Assembly (NCBI GenBank): GCA_003288255.1
Contig: CP026600.1
Span: 1,736,001 to 1,800,000, forward strand
Reading direction: 5' to 3'
Length of the DNA stretch: 64,000 bases
Source: Clostridiaceae bacterium 14S0207
Lineage (GTDB): Bacteria; Bacillota; Clostridia; Clostridiales; Clostridiaceae
Made by a program: the position numbers and the translations under genes. Below, piece after piece: positions 9,175 through 20,306 of this stretch (position 1 is the first letter of the stretch; each line of letters starts with the position of its first letter). A model generated the notes under the pieces. That model worked only from the letters and a program-made list of their open reading frames with translations, had not been told where the DNA came from and searched no databases.

Positions 9175-9870
9175 TCAAATTAATATAAGTATTAAAAGCG
9201 TTATTAAAAATCCTAATAATCCTCCTAGTATAACCTCTAAGATAGAATGTGTATTTGAATCCACTCTGCTTTGTGCTACTATAAGTGCCATAACATACCC
9301 AAGAAAAACTATCAAAGGCTGCATAGAATAATATGCAATAACTGTAGCTATACAAAATGCTACAGCACTATGACCTGAAGGCATTCCACCTTTTAATGGA
9401 GTTCCTTTACCTGAAATTATTTTTAAGATAACGGTTAAACAAACAACAACCGTTAATATGGAAAAAATTATATGCGGACTACAATTTTTTATTTTATATA
9501 TTATAGTTTCTGTAATTGGTTTTACTCTATCCCAGAATACTACATACCCTATAATAACAGCATTTACAACTGATATAAGAACAGCCCCTGCCGATATATC
9601 TTTAGCACTTTTAACTAAAGGATGCCTATATTCTATAACCGCATCTAATGTATTTTCTATAGCGGTATTTATCATTTCAGATACTATCACAAATGAAATA
9701 GCAAAAATTACTAGCAAAAATTCTAATTTTGTTAAATCTAAAAAAAAGCAAAATAAAATTACTAAAATCCCTATAACAACATGTATTTGCATATGTTTTT
9801 CACATTTTATACTCTGTATAATCCCCATAATAGCATAGTTTAAACTTTGTACTAATGTTTTCTTTTTCAT
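9175..9870 (-). CDS. dgkA: Diacylglycerol/undecaprenol kinase fused to a PAP2 phosphatase
   Basis: Two membrane domains in one chain. Residues 1-120 match the DgkA family of small membrane kinases (QSIKCEKHMQIHVVIG, then the signature VSEMINTAIENTLD); the Gram-positive members phosphorylate undecaprenol. Residues 125-231 carry PAP2 phosphatase motifs: KGTPLKGGMPSGHSAVAFC and SRVDSNTHSILEVILGG. The fusion joins a lipid kinase to a lipid phosphatase, possibly balancing undecaprenyl phosphate. About eight to nine membrane segments are expected. Most dgkA genes lack the second domain. It sits between ybeY and cdd, as usual. Confidence 0.85.
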   Translation of the reverse strand: MKKKTLVQSLNYAIMGIIQSIKCEKHMQIHVVIGILVILFCFFLDLTKLEFLLVIFAISFVIVSEMINTAIENTLDAVIEYRHPLVKSAKDISAGAVLISVVNAVIIGYVVFWDRVKPITETIIYKIKNCSPHIIFSILTVVVCLTVILKIISGKGTPLKGGMPSGHSAVAFCIATVIAYYSMQPLIVFLGYVMALIVAQSRVDSNTHSILEVILGGLLGFLITLLILILI

Positions 9871-9905
9871 ATGCCCACTACGCTTTCTAAAAAAACTTAC
9901 TTATA

Positions 9906-9937
9906 AAATATGTGACAGAATTACTGTCACATATTTT
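9906..9937. terminator. Hairpin terminator between ybeY and dgkA
   Basis: TGTGACAG / CTGTCACA stem with a 5-base loop, extended by A/T pairs on both sides and a T-rich 3' side. It lies between ybeY (stop at 9966) and the dgkA start (9870), so at least part of the transcription of dgkA-cdd-era-recO may be separate from the genes upstream. Confidence 0.75.
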
Positions 9938-9965
9938 ATAAACTTTATTAACATTGCTTACATTA

Positions 9966-10472
9966 TTAAATTTCTCTTACTACATTAAAATTATTCAAAA
10001 TTTCTTCTTCTCTTTTTCTCATTACTACCTTATCATCCTCTTCCATATGATCATATCCTAATAAATGCAATATGGAATGAATTATAAGATAACAAACCTC
10101 TCTTTTAAATGAATGATTAAATTCTTCACTTTGCTCTTTAGCTCTTTCTAAACTTAAAGCAATATCTCCTAACACTAATTTACCATCATCTAAATCCATT
10201 TCACTAAAAGTATAATTTAAGTAATTTTCTTTATATACAGTATGAGGCTTATAATCCAACATAGGAAAAGATAACACGTCAGTTACCACATTTTTCTGTC
10301 TTTGTTCTTTATTTATCTCTTTTATAGTCTCATTATCAATTAATATTAAACTAACCTCATAATCTTCTTTTACTCCTTCTTCTCTAAGAGTATACTCAAT
10401 CATATTTTCTATTAATTCTATTAATTCTTCCTCAACTTTAATTTTATTTTGTCTATTATCTACTAGTAACAT
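9966..10472 (-). CDS. ybeY: Endoribonuclease YbeY
   Basis: Metal-dependent RNase needed for 16S rRNA 3'-end maturation and ribosome quality control. The zinc-binding signature [16 protein letters not shown] (H-x3-H-x5-H) is near the C-terminus and the conserved TDVLSFP is in the middle. 168 residues, normal. It follows pgpH by 36 bases, the normal order in Firmicutes. Confidence 0.97.
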   Translation of the reverse strand: MLLVDNRQNKIKVEEELIELIENMIEYTLREEGVKEDYEVSLILIDNETIKEINKEQRQKNVVTDVLSFPMLDYKPHTVYKENYLNYTFSEMDLDDGKLVLGDIALSLERAKEQSEEFNHSFKREVCYLIIHSILHLLGYDHMEEDDKVVMRKREEEILNNFNVVREI

Positions 10473-10508
10473 TTCAAATTCCTCTCTAGTTTATTTTATT
10501 TCTAACCA

Positions 10509-12797
10509 TTAATTATTGCCACTATTATTATTTCTATTCTTCTCCATAGTAGCTAGTTTAGGGTACTCTATTCTTTCATGATAAATTCCTGAAAGTCCTT
10601 TTAAAAACGCTTTTTTTATTTTTTCTAGATCTTTCAGTGTTAAATCACTATCATTTAAATGTCCGTCATCAAGTCTTGACTTAATAATACTTGAAACCAT
10701 ATGTTCAACCTTTTCCTCTGTAGGTTCATTTATAGATCTTACAGCTGCTTCTGAGCCATCTGCTAACATTATTATAGCTGCTTCTTTACTTTGAGGATCA
10801 GGCCCTATATATCTAAAATCTTCTTCTAGTACATCCTCTGGTTTTTCACTGTTGTTTTTAGCTGTTATATAAAAATATTTTACAAGTGAAGTTCCATGAT
10901 GTTGTATTATTATATCTTGAATACACTTTGGTATCTTATATTCTTTAGCTAATTCTATCCCATCTTTAACATGAGATGTAATAATTAAAGCACTTAAATT
11001 AGGTCCTATTTTATCATGTGGATTTTGTCTTCCCATTTGGTTTTCCTTAAAGAAATAAGGTCTCTTTAATTTTCCTACATCATGATAATAAGCTCCTACT
11101 CTCGCAAGCACAGTATTAGCTCCAATTGCCTCTGCAGCAAGTTCAGCAAGATTTGCTACAAGTACACAATGATGATATGTACCAGGTGCTTCTATTAATA
11201 ATTTTCTTAAAAGCGGATTATTAGGATTAGAAAGCTCTAATAATTTAACTGTAGTAACTATATCAAATCCACTCTCGAATAAAGGTAAAAATCCAATAGT
11301 AAATATTCCTGATAAAATACTTGCAAGGAATGTAGCTCCACATGTTAATAATAAATCTTTTACATTATTATTAATTTGAATAATACATAAACACATAGTT
11401 ATTACTGCATTAATTATTGCTATAAAAAAAGCTGAATATAATATATCACTTCTTTGATCCATTTTCTTTAAATACACCGATCCTATAACAGCATTTAACA
11501 TAATTAAAATGATCACAGGTGCATTAAATTTAACCGCAATACTTAAAAACACACCATTGAAAATACTCATAGTTATACCTAATTTATAATTTAATAATAA
11601 CGATAACATCATAGGTGCAAAAGATAACGGTATTAAATATGGTGTTATCAAATCTAGGCTTCTACCTAAAATTAAAGTTATTATATTAATTACACTAACT
11701 AATACTAAAAATTTATCAGCTTCATAAATTTTTCTTTGATATTTATATAAATAATATCCTTCTACAGCCAAAAGCGAACCAATTAAAATTCCTAACCCTA
11801 CATAAATTATCCATTGAAAATTATTTTTATCCTCTAAAAAACCTAGTTGCCTCAAAAGTTCAACCTGATACTTTGTAACCGGTTCCCCCTCTTTGACAAT
11901 TATTTGATCTTTTTTTACTTTAACTGGTTCTACACTTTTAAGCGCTTCACTTTTATAACTTCTAGTTTTTTCTTCATCATAAAATACGTTGGGCTTTAAT
12001 TCACTTAAAGCAATTTTTTTACTTATATCTAAATACTCAGCTGTATTACTATTTTTAGAAAGTTCAATTTCTATAAAATAAGTTGATTTTTTTTTATCTT
12101 CTTCTTTTATTTTTAATTTTTTTTCTTTATTTTGTATATTTGCAGATTTTTTCGCATCATTTTCTTTCTTTTTTTCTAAACCATCCTCTTGTTCATAAGT
12201 ACTTAATCTATTTAATTTATCACTAACCTCTAAAGGAGTTTCAGAGTTTATTTGATATTCATCATACACCCTTGTCATAGTTTTTATAATAGTATTCTTA
12301 ATGACATCTGTATCTTGTGGATTTAAACTTAACAATTTCTGAATTTCATCTAATGTCAAATTAATATTAATTTCATATTTAATTCTTGCAGCTAATTCTT
12401 CCTTTTTTTTATTTAATTCTTCCTCACTAAGCTTAGAATTGCTTTTTAAATTTTCATCATGGAACTTGCTATTTTCTGATACAATTTTTGAAAATAAGGA
12501 CTCTATATTTTTCTGCATATTAGTTTTTACATTACTATCTATTGTATATTGATTGGGTATACTTTTTATAGCTGCTTCTTTCTTTTCCTTAGTAGACAAT
12601 TCATCTTCTACATCTCTTGGAGACTTAATATCTACTCTTGCAATATCTCCTTCTTTGAGGGAATATTTTTCAGGTAAAACGGCAGTTATTAATATTCCAT
12701 AAATAAAAATAAAATTTAAAACAAGAATAGCTATTTTTCTCATTTTCTTGCTCATAACAATTTTATTTGCTTCTCTTTTAACCATATTGTTTCCCAC
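10509..12797 (-). CDS. pgpH: PgpH-type 7TM-HD c-di-AMP phosphodiesterase
   Basis: Membrane enzyme of the family that degrades cyclic di-AMP. Layout: one N-terminal membrane helix, a large extracytoplasmic 7TMR-HDED region (about residues 50-310), seven membrane helices (about 325-510) and a cytoplasmic HD domain with TYHHCVLVANLAELAAEAIG, YYHDVGKLKRPYFF and QHHG. The HDED part is interrupted by a lysine-rich stretch (about residues 195-235), an insertion typical of AT-rich clostridia. 762 residues. It lies 13 bases after yqfD and before ybeY. Confidence 0.95.
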   Translation of the reverse strand: MGNNMVKREANKIVMSKKMRKIAILVLNFIFIYGILITAVLPEKYSLKEGDIARVDIKSPRDVEDELSTKEKKEAAIKSIPNQYTIDSNVKTNMQKNIESLFSKIVSENSKFHDENLKSNSKLSEEELNKKKEELAARIKYEININLTLDEIQKLLSLNPQDTDVIKNTIIKTMTRVYDEYQINSETPLEVSDKLNRLSTYEQEDGLEKKKENDAKKSANIQNKEKKLKIKEEDKKKSTYFIEIELSKNSNTAEYLDISKKIALSELKPNVFYDEEKTRSYKSEALKSVEPVKVKKDQIIVKEGEPVTKYQVELLRQLGFLEDKNNFQWIIYVGLGILIGSLLAVEGYYLYKYQRKIYEADKFLVLVSVINIITLILGRSLDLITPYLIPLSFAPMMLSLLLNYKLGITMSIFNGVFLSIAVKFNAPVIILIMLNAVIGSVYLKKMDQRSDILYSAFFIAIINAVITMCLCIIQINNNVKDLLLTCGATFLASILSGIFTIGFLPLFESGFDIVTTVKLLELSNPNNPLLRKLLIEAPGTYHHCVLVANLAELAAEAIGANTVLARVGAYYHDVGKLKRPYFFKENQMGRQNPHDKIGPNLSALIITSHVKDGIELAKEYKIPKCIQDIIIQHHGTSLVKYFYITAKNNSEKPEDVLEEDFRYIGPDPQSKEAAIIMLADGSEAAVRSINEPTEEKVEHMVSSIIKSRLDDGHLNDSDLTLKDLEKIKKAFLKGLSGIYHERIEYPKLATMEKNRNNNSGNN

Positions 12798-12810
12798 CCT
12801 TTATATAGGT

Positions 12811-13998
12811 TTAATTTTGCCCTTCTCCATTTTCATTTTTTTGATTTCCATCAATTCCTTCCTCATTTTTAACAATTAGATTGCCTTTAGCTTCACTAAT
12901 TTCCTCTTCTACAATAATTAAAACCTTTAATTTACAATTCTCTCCTTCTTTCCTACTATCTTCTATCTTTTTAATAATCTTAATATTATTATTGAAGTTA
13001 ATAGTAATATCGGAATACATTTTAAGAAGATTTTCTTTTATAATCTTCTTCTCATCATCTTTTGTAAATGGTTGTTCTTTTACTTCGTAATAAATTTCCT
13101 TTTTAACAAAGGAATTATTATCTTCTATTTTATCATATTTCTTAAATTTGTTTAAATCGTTTTTTAAGTAAATTTTTTTATTTTTTACGGTAATATACCT
13201 GTTTATTAACATCCTACCTGTTCTTATCCTTTTAACTTTAGGAATCTTGACTTTTTTTATATTTTCATAAAAGGTTTTAGCTATAACATCCCCCTGTGCT
13301 TTAACCTCATAGGTACTCTCTTCTTTACCTTGAATTCCTCTTACTAGGACATCTCCCTTTTTTACTATTTGTCCTTCTTCTACTATAGCAGTACCAGATT
13401 TAGTATATACTCTTTCAATAATTCCATCCTTTTTAGCAACTAAATCACAAGGTGAATTATCTTCTTCTATTTTAGGTGGATTTTGTCTTTCTGAAATTTC
13501 AATTCCTAACTTAGTACCTTGAATCCTAGCTCTCACCCATACCACATTATTATTTTCTTCCTGAATGTTATTTTCCAACTTAAATATATCCAATTTTTCT
13601 TTTTTAATTCCTGGTTTAATTCCTAATGTTTTTAAATATGTTCTAATTTCATAAGGTGAAACATAGTTCTCTGTTTTTATATTAATAACCCATATATAAT
13701 TTGATAAATAATATATAAGTACTATAAATAATGCCATACCTATAAAAAAAGCTTTTCTTTTAAAAAACTTATTTTTAAACTTGTACATTCCAGCAGAATC
13801 TAATATTCTAACCCTTACTTTATGTTCTTCGGCTAATTCATTTATTCTACTTAATTCATTAGGTGAAATTTTGAATGTATAATTTACTATACTAATCTTT
13901 TTTATTTCTTCTAAAACAATTCCTTCATTACAAAGAATATTCACAAATCTTTCTGGCATAATTGTAGTAATTTCAACCTTAATTTTCCCTCTATTCAT
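12811..13998 (-). CDS. yqfD: Sporulation protein YqfD
   Basis: Matches the YqfD family, needed for efficient sporulation in Bacillus subtilis and mother-cell specific there. It has an N-terminal YqfD domain, one membrane helix (about residues 75-98, AFFIGMALFIVLIYYLSNYIWV), and a large extracytoplasmic part with a POTRA-like region (INIKTENYVSPYEIRTYL) and repeated beta segments. The C-terminal tail is Glu/Asn/Gly-rich. The start overlaps the yqfC stop by eight bases, so the two are translationally coupled. Confidence 0.92.
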   Translation of the reverse strand: MNRGKIKVEITTIMPERFVNILCNEGIVLEEIKKISIVNYTFKISPNELSRINELAEEHKVRVRILDSAGMYKFKNKFFKRKAFFIGMALFIVLIYYLSNYIWVINIKTENYVSPYEIRTYLKTLGIKPGIKKEKLDIFKLENNIQEENNNVVWVRARIQGTKLGIEISERQNPPKIEEDNSPCDLVAKKDGIIERVYTKSGTAIVEEGQIVKKGDVLVRGIQGKEESTYEVKAQGDVIAKTFYENIKKVKIPKVKRIRTGRMLINRYITVKNKKIYLKNDLNKFKKYDKIEDNNSFVKKEIYYEVKEQPFTKDDEKKIIKENLLKMYSDITINFNNNIKIIKKIEDSRKEGENCKLKVLIIVEEEISEAKGNLIVKNEEGIDGNQKNENGEGQN

Positions 13999-14287
13999 CT
14001 ACATCACCACGTCTTTCTAGATTAAAAGATATAAAAACTCCACTTACAGTTATAGTAGTTTCACTTAAATATGCAATTTCAAAATTTCTACCCTTTAAAA
14101 TCATTTTTCCAAGACATGTTTTAACTCTAATTTCATTATCTGTAAAACTTAGAATTCCTCCATGATTTTCAATGGTTAATTCTTCATCACCTATAATGGT
14201 TATCTTAGGTATCTTTTCTATTGCTTCTCTTGGTATATCAAACTTATTAGCCATTTTTACAGTTGATTCTCTAAAAAAATTTCCCAA
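13991..14287 (-). CDS. yqfC: Sporulation protein YqfC
   Basis: 98-residue YabP/YqfC-family protein. The family has the form seen here: PKITIIGDEELTIENHGGILSFTDNEIRVKT followed by LGKMILKGRNFEIAYLSETTITVSGVF. In Bacillus it is made in the mother cell under sigma-E. A terminator lies just upstream, between yqeY and yqfC, so yqfC-yqfD probably have their own sporulation promoter, which I could not pinpoint. Confidence 0.93.
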   Translation of the reverse strand: MGNFFRESTVKMANKFDIPREAIEKIPKITIIGDEELTIENHGGILSFTDNEIRVKTCLGKMILKGRNFEIAYLSETTITVSGVFISFNLERRGDVDE

Positions 14288-14390
14288 AATGTCTCACTCC
14301 CCATAATTAAAAGAATTTTCATAATAATTTATGAAAATATTCGCTTAATTATGAGGAGATTATCATAATTTAATATAAAATTTGCAAAAT

Positions 14391-14416
14391 AAAAAGACCC
14401 AGATTACTCTGAGTCT
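14391..14416 (-). terminator. Terminator after yqeY
   Basis: On the minus strand AGACTCAG / CTGGGTCT with one G-U pair and a 6-base loop, followed by TTTTATTTT. The G-U pair forms only on the minus strand, fixing the direction. It ends the mtaB-hinT-rpsU-yqeY transcript. Confidence 0.85.
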
Positions 14417-14424
14417 ATGTTTTT

Positions 14425-14874
14425 TTATTTATTTAAATATTCTTTTACTAAGGTACTAACCAATTTACCATCTGCTTTTCCCTTTGTTTTAGGAACTATT
14501 GCTGACATTAGTTTTCCCATATCTTTCATGCTACTTGCTCCCACTTCGCTAGCCGTGCTAGCAACAATTTCTTTTACTTCAGTTTCTGTCAACTGCTGAG
14601 GAAGGTAATTTAACAGTATATTGATTTCGTCTTGGGCTGCTTTTACTAAATCTGTTCTATTTCCTTTTGTAAACTCTTCAATGGATTCACGTCTTTGTTT
14701 TACTTCTTTTGATATAATATCTATAACTATATCATCAGTAACTTCTTTAGACTCTCCACTTTTTTCGTAAAGCAGAACAGCTGCTTTTGCCATGCTAATT
14801 ACATTAGCTTTAAATTTATCTCTAGCTTTTACAGCGTCTTTCCAATCTCTTTGTAAATCTTCCCTTAAGGACAT
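14425..14874 (-). CDS. yqeY: YqeY / GatB-like domain protein
   Basis: 149-residue protein of the YqeY family, which shares the helical tail domain of GatB, the tRNA-dependent amidotransferase subunit. Seen: SLREDLQRDWKDAVKARDKFKANVI at the start and LPKQLTETEVKEIV-like LPQQLTETEVKEIV, followed by KDMGKLMSAIVPKTKGKADGKLVS. Its function is not firmly known. It follows rpsU directly, the standard order. Confidence 0.95.
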   Translation of the reverse strand: MSLREDLQRDWKDAVKARDKFKANVISMAKAAVLLYEKSGESKEVTDDIVIDIISKEVKQRRESIEEFTKGNRTDLVKAAQDEINILLNYLPQQLTETEVKEIVASTASEVGASSMKDMGKLMSAIVPKTKGKADGKLVSTLVKEYLNK

Positions 14875-14896
14875 TAAAACTTACCCTCTTTCAAAA

Positions 14897-15073
14897 CTAT
14901 TTTTTCTTTCTTCTCTTAGCAGCTTCTGATTTTTTCTTTCTCCTTACGCTTGGCTTTTCGTAGTGTTCTCTTTTTCTTACTTCAGCAAGAACGCCAGCCT
15001 TAGCGCATTCCCTTTTAAATCTTTTTAAAGCACTTTCTAAAGACTCGTTATCTCTTACTTTTATTTCTGACAT
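14897..15073 (-). CDS. rpsU: 30S ribosomal protein S21
   Basis: 58-residue basic protein read directly from the sequence: it starts [20 protein letters not shown] and ends in the Lys/Arg-rich AAKRRKKK. S21 sits near the anti-Shine-Dalgarno end of 16S rRNA on the small subunit. The length and both ends match Firmicutes S21. An AGGGAGGGAT-type ribosome binding site precedes the ATG. It lies between hinT and yqeY. Confidence 0.97.
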   Translation of the reverse strand: MSEIKVRDNESLESALKRFKRECAKAGVLAEVRKREHYEKPSVRRKKKSEAAKRRKKK

Positions 15074-15203
15074 CTATATCCCTCCCTCCGCTTGCCGTTT
15101 TTACCATTTTGCATGTACAATAATAATTTATTGTGGGAATAAATAGCACGTTATAAATTATACAACATATCCAAAGAATATGTCAATACAAAATTACCAC
15201 TTA

Positions 15204-16880
<1,677 letters not shown>

Positions 16881-16881
<1 letters not shown>

Positions 16882-17633
16882 TATATATTTCCTCCTAAAT
16901 CACCTAATTCATATGAAACTAAAGATACTGCCGTAAATCCTGCTGTTTCAGTTCGTAAAATTCTAGGTCCCAAGGTTATAATATAACATCCCTTATCTTT
17001 TAAGTTTTCAATTTCTTCTTCTTCAAATCCACCTTCAGGTCCAATTATAATAGCAACTTTTTTAATATTTTCTTTATTGACTTGCGTAAGCACATACTTT
17101 AATCCATGATTTTCTGCATTCTCATAAGGAACTAAGACTAAATCAAAATTATCTAATTCATTTAAAAGATTTTGGAATTCTTTAGGTTCATTTATACTTG
17201 GAATAATAGTTCTTTTACATTGCTTACAAGCTTCTAATGCTATTCTATTCCATCTATCTAGTTTCTTATATTCCTTTAAATCAGCTTTAACAACTACTCT
17301 TTGAGTTATTATGGGAGTTATATGTGTTACCCCTAATTCTGTATTTTTCTGAACGATTAAGTCCATTTTCGAACTTTTGGGTAATCCTTGAAATAAAGTA
17401 ATTTCTATAGGACTTTCTGCTGATCCCTCTTTTGTTTCTATGATTTCAGCTCTAACTTCTTTTTTAGAAATCTCTATAAGCTTACATAAATACTCTTGAC
17501 CTTGTAGGTTATTAATAATTACTTCATCACCTTCTACAAGTCTTAAAACTTTATATATATGCTTAACATCATCACCGTCAATAATTACTTCTTTATCATT
17601 AAAATTTTCTACAGGAACAAAAAACTTATGCAT
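16881..17633 (-). CDS. rsmE: 16S rRNA (uracil-1498-N3)-methyltransferase RsmE
   Basis: SPOUT-class methyltransferase. Seen: N-terminal PUA-like HKFFVPVENFNDKEVIIDGDDVKHIYKVLR, then the trefoil-knot SAM site VAIIIGPEGGFEEEEIE and LGPRILRTETAGFTAVSLVSYE. 250 residues. It lies between prmA and mtaB, as in most Firmicutes. Confidence 0.97.
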
Positions 17634-17656
17634 TTTTTCACCTTTCCTTTAAGAAA

Positions 17657-18595
17657 TTATAGTGTTGCAACGATGCAAACCCATTCCCCTTCATTTTTAA
17701 CTTCTAAAATCTTATAGCCTACAGATTTTAACTTCTCTTCAACATCAGTTCTTCTATCTAGAATTATACCTGAACAAATAAACTTCCCATCTTTTTTCAA
17801 GAAGTTTTTAACATCTTCACATACAAATTTAATAATGTCGGCTATTATATTAGCTACAACTATATCAGCTTTACCGTCTACTACATCCATTAAATTTCCT
17901 TCTAAAACTTCTATTCCATGAACATTATTCAATTCAACATTCTTTTTTGCTGCATCTACTGCAACAGGATCTAAATCTACTGCTTTAACATCCTTAGCAC
18001 CTAAAATTTTAGCGGCTATAGCAAGTATACCAGAACCCGTTCCTATATCAAATACAGTACTTTCTTCTGTTACATTTTGTTCTAATGCTTTTACACACAT
18101 TCTTGTAGTTTCGTGAGTACCCGTACCAAAAGCCATACCTGGATCTAATTCTATTAAAAGTTCATCATCTTTCTTAGAATAATCTTCCCAAGTTGGTTTT
18201 ACAACAACTTTCTCACCTATTTTAGTTGGCTTATAATACTTTTTCCAATTATTAGCCCAATCCTGTTGGTAAATTTCTTCTTCCTCTACTTTTCCTTCAC
18301 CTACATCAATACCCATTTCTCTTAACTCTTTAATTTTTTCTTCTATGTAAGTTATAATTTTATTAACATCGATATCTTTTTCAAAGTATCCTTTTACTAC
18401 TGCTGCCTTTCCCTTATGCTCCAATATATTTATATCTGCAAAATCCCAAGTTAAAGGACCTTGTTCTCTTCCTAATATATCTTCTGGGTCCTCGATAGCT
18501 ACCCCATCACAATCTAATCCATAAAATATTCCTGATATTGGTTCTAATGATTCACTCTTTGTTATTACTCTAATTTCTTTCCAAGTTCCTTCCAT
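17657..18595 (-). CDS. prmA: Ribosomal protein L11 methyltransferase PrmA
   Basis: Methylates ribosomal protein L11. Class I SAM fold with VFDIGTGSGILAIAAKILGA as motif I and VVANIIADII as the catalytic-loop motif, preceded by the DPGMAFGTGTHETTRMC signature. 312 residues. Normally it follows dnaJ directly; here the ABC/GntR cassette separates the two. Confidence 0.98.
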   Translation of the reverse strand: MEGTWKEIRVITKSESLEPISGIFYGLDCDGVAIEDPEDILGREQGPLTWDFADINILEHKGKAAVVKGYFEKDIDVNKIITYIEEKIKELREMGIDVGEGKVEEEEIYQQDWANNWKKYYKPTKIGEKVVVKPTWEDYSKKDDELLIELDPGMAFGTGTHETTRMCVKALEQNVTEESTVFDIGTGSGILAIAAKILGAKDVKAVDLDPVAVDAAKKNVELNNVHGIEVLEGNLMDVVDGKADIVVANIIADIIKFVCEDVKNFLKKDGKFICSGIILDRRTDVEEKLKSVGYKILEVKNEGEWVCIVATL

Positions 18596-18720
18596 ATGTA
18601 TACCAATCCTTTCTTGTACTACTTCAACTAATTTTATATTTTACACTTTCAAGCATTTTATGTCTAGGTTTAATATGTAAATATAGCCCTTACAAATAAT
18701 TTTCATTGCTTCATAAATAA

Positions 18721-18758
18721 AAAATTGCTAAAAATATTTTTCATTTTTAGCAATTTTT
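18721..18758 (-). terminator. Terminator after the GntR gene
   Basis: Long stem AAAATTGCTAAAAA / TTTTTAGCAATTTT around a short loop, about 20 bases after the GntR stop codon. It closes the ABC/GntR cassette and separates it from prmA. Confidence 0.85.
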
Positions 18759-18779
18759 CATTATTCAACCTTCTTACTA

Positions 18780-19148
18780 TTAATCTGTTTTTTTATCTAT
18801 GAGATTTATTATATCCTCTTTGCTCATATTAATAGATTTCATAACATTTATAAATTCACTTACCTTTTCTTCTATATAATTTTCTTTTAAACTATTTAAA
18901 AACTTCTTATCTAATGTAATCTCACTTTGAGAATTTCTCATAGTGGTTATTAACCCCACACCTTCCATCTCCTTATATGCTCTTTGAACTGTATTAGGAT
19001 TTACCTGTATCATCTCAGCAAATTCACGTCTTGAAGGAATAATTTGACCTGGTTGTAAATTTCCTTTTATTAATTCCTTCTTTATATATTCAATAATTTG
19101 GAGATATATAGGTTCCTTATCATTTAATTTAATATTCATATATTTCAT
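18780..19148 (-). CDS. GntR-family regulator, YtrA type
   Basis: Short GntR protein with an N-terminal winged helix (PIYLQIIEYIKKELIKGNLQPGQIIPSRREFAEMIQVNPNTVQRAYKEMEGVGLI) and only a small helical tail, as in the YtrA subfamily that controls ABC transporter operons. It is the last gene of the operon it probably regulates. A second ATG three codons in (19139) is equally possible, since AGGAG lies only two bases from the first. The TGTATTAATACA repeats at the operon promoter are the likely operator. Confidence 0.88.
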   Translation of the reverse strand: MKYMNIKLNDKEPIYLQIIEYIKKELIKGNLQPGQIIPSRREFAEMIQVNPNTVQRAYKEMEGVGLITTMRNSQSEITLDKKFLNSLKENYIEEKVSEFINVMKSINMSKEDIINLIDKKTD

Positions 19149-19161
19149 ATCTCCTTATAAC

Positions 19162-20292
19162 TTATTCAACTGTAACATAAGCATAATCTTCTATTTTTTC
19201 AGCTATTGAAGCAAAATATAGACTTTTGTTTTTGTACAAATCTACTACATTTATATATCTATAACGATCTTCTTTATTTTGATAATTACTGGAAATATCA
19301 AAATAGGCTCTATTCCCTTTTACGTCTATTAATTGTATATTTTTTACAACTGTATGTTTTATATCTTTTACATCTTCAGCTAAATAAATGTTATTATACT
19401 TTTTAACTTCTTTCTTATCAAGATCAAAACACAATATGTCTAATTGATTATTTTTTAGAGATGTTATAAAAAACATTTTATTTTGTTTAATCAAATCTGG
19501 ATACACGGCACAATTACTTTCAAAAGCTCCTTCTCTGGAAGTCTTATAGGTATCCAAATTTATACTATTAATCATTACTTGTTTTTCTTCTTTATGCTCT
19601 TGAAAAGTATAATAAAATTTATTTCCATATATAAATTTCCCTAACATACATTTTTTTTTGATCCCTATTACTTTTTCCATATTAAATTTTTCTTTTTTTA
19701 AATCTATAGTACCGCCTATTAATGTTTGTTCGCCCTTTTCATCATTCCATCCTAAATCAACTATAACCTTAACTGTATCTTTATATGGTTTACTATAAAC
19801 TGAAGAAATATAATCATTTTGTACACCTAAATTTAAAGGAATATAGAACTTTTTTAATTTGTTCTTAATTTTATCTCTATAATATACTTTTAAGAATCGT
19901 TTAACATTGCTAGTTACACTATCATTCTTTCTTTCATCACATATATATAGTTTCATTTTTTCATCTTCATAAAGATTTTTTTTAGAAAAATATGCTGAAT
20001 TCCCTCTAAAAAATTCTTTATCTTTTAAATCCTTTTCATTTAAATTTTCATTTTTAGGTTCACATTTTACATTCTTTGTGTTTTCTCCATCTTTAGAAAT
20101 TATTATTTCCTTCATTTTATATTTGTTATAAGGAAACTTATATACAATTTTATCATTTTCTAAAACGCTTCTATCTCCACCTAGATTTTTAACTTTATAA
20201 TTAGAATCTTTTTCAGGTATAATATTAAAACAATATATACCCATTATAATTATTGAAAATATCATAAATATTATTGTCCAAGTTTTTTTCAT
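19162..20292 (-). CDS. Membrane-anchored protein of unknown function in ABC cassette
   Basis: I do not recognise a family. It starts with one hydrophobic segment (residues 5-25, TWTIIFMIFSIIIMGIYCFN), so it is anchored in the membrane or exported. The remaining 350 residues are rich in Lys, Asp and Tyr and alternate beta-like segments (YICDERKNDSVTSNVKRF, FYYTFQEHKEE, VYPDLIKQNKMFFITSL), suggesting a beta-propeller-like extracytoplasmic domain. It lies between the permease and the GntR gene in a four-gene operon, so a role as accessory or sensor protein of the transporter is a guess. Confidence 0.6.
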   Translation of the reverse strand: MKKTWTIIFMIFSIIIMGIYCFNIIPEKDSNYKVKNLGGDRSVLENDKIVYKFPYNKYKMKEIIISKDGENTKNVKCEPKNENLNEKDLKDKEFFRGNSAYFSKKNLYEDEKMKLYICDERKNDSVTSNVKRFLKVYYRDKIKNKLKKFYIPLNLGVQNDYISSVYSKPYKDTVKVIVDLGWNDEKGEQTLIGGTIDLKKEKFNMEKVIGIKKKCMLGKFIYGNKFYYTFQEHKEEKQVMINSINLDTYKTSREGAFESNCAVYPDLIKQNKMFFITSLKNNQLDILCFDLDKKEVKKYNNIYLAEDVKDIKHTVVKNIQLIDVKGNRAYFDISSNYQNKEDRYRYINVVDLYKNKSLYFASIAEKIEDYAYVTVE

Positions 20293-20306
20293 GGTTTCCT
20301 CTCCCC

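Noticed and set aside
9458-9838. 126-codon open frame on the plus strand
   Set aside because: Antisense to the dgkA-PAP2 gene, whose motifs are clear on the other strand.
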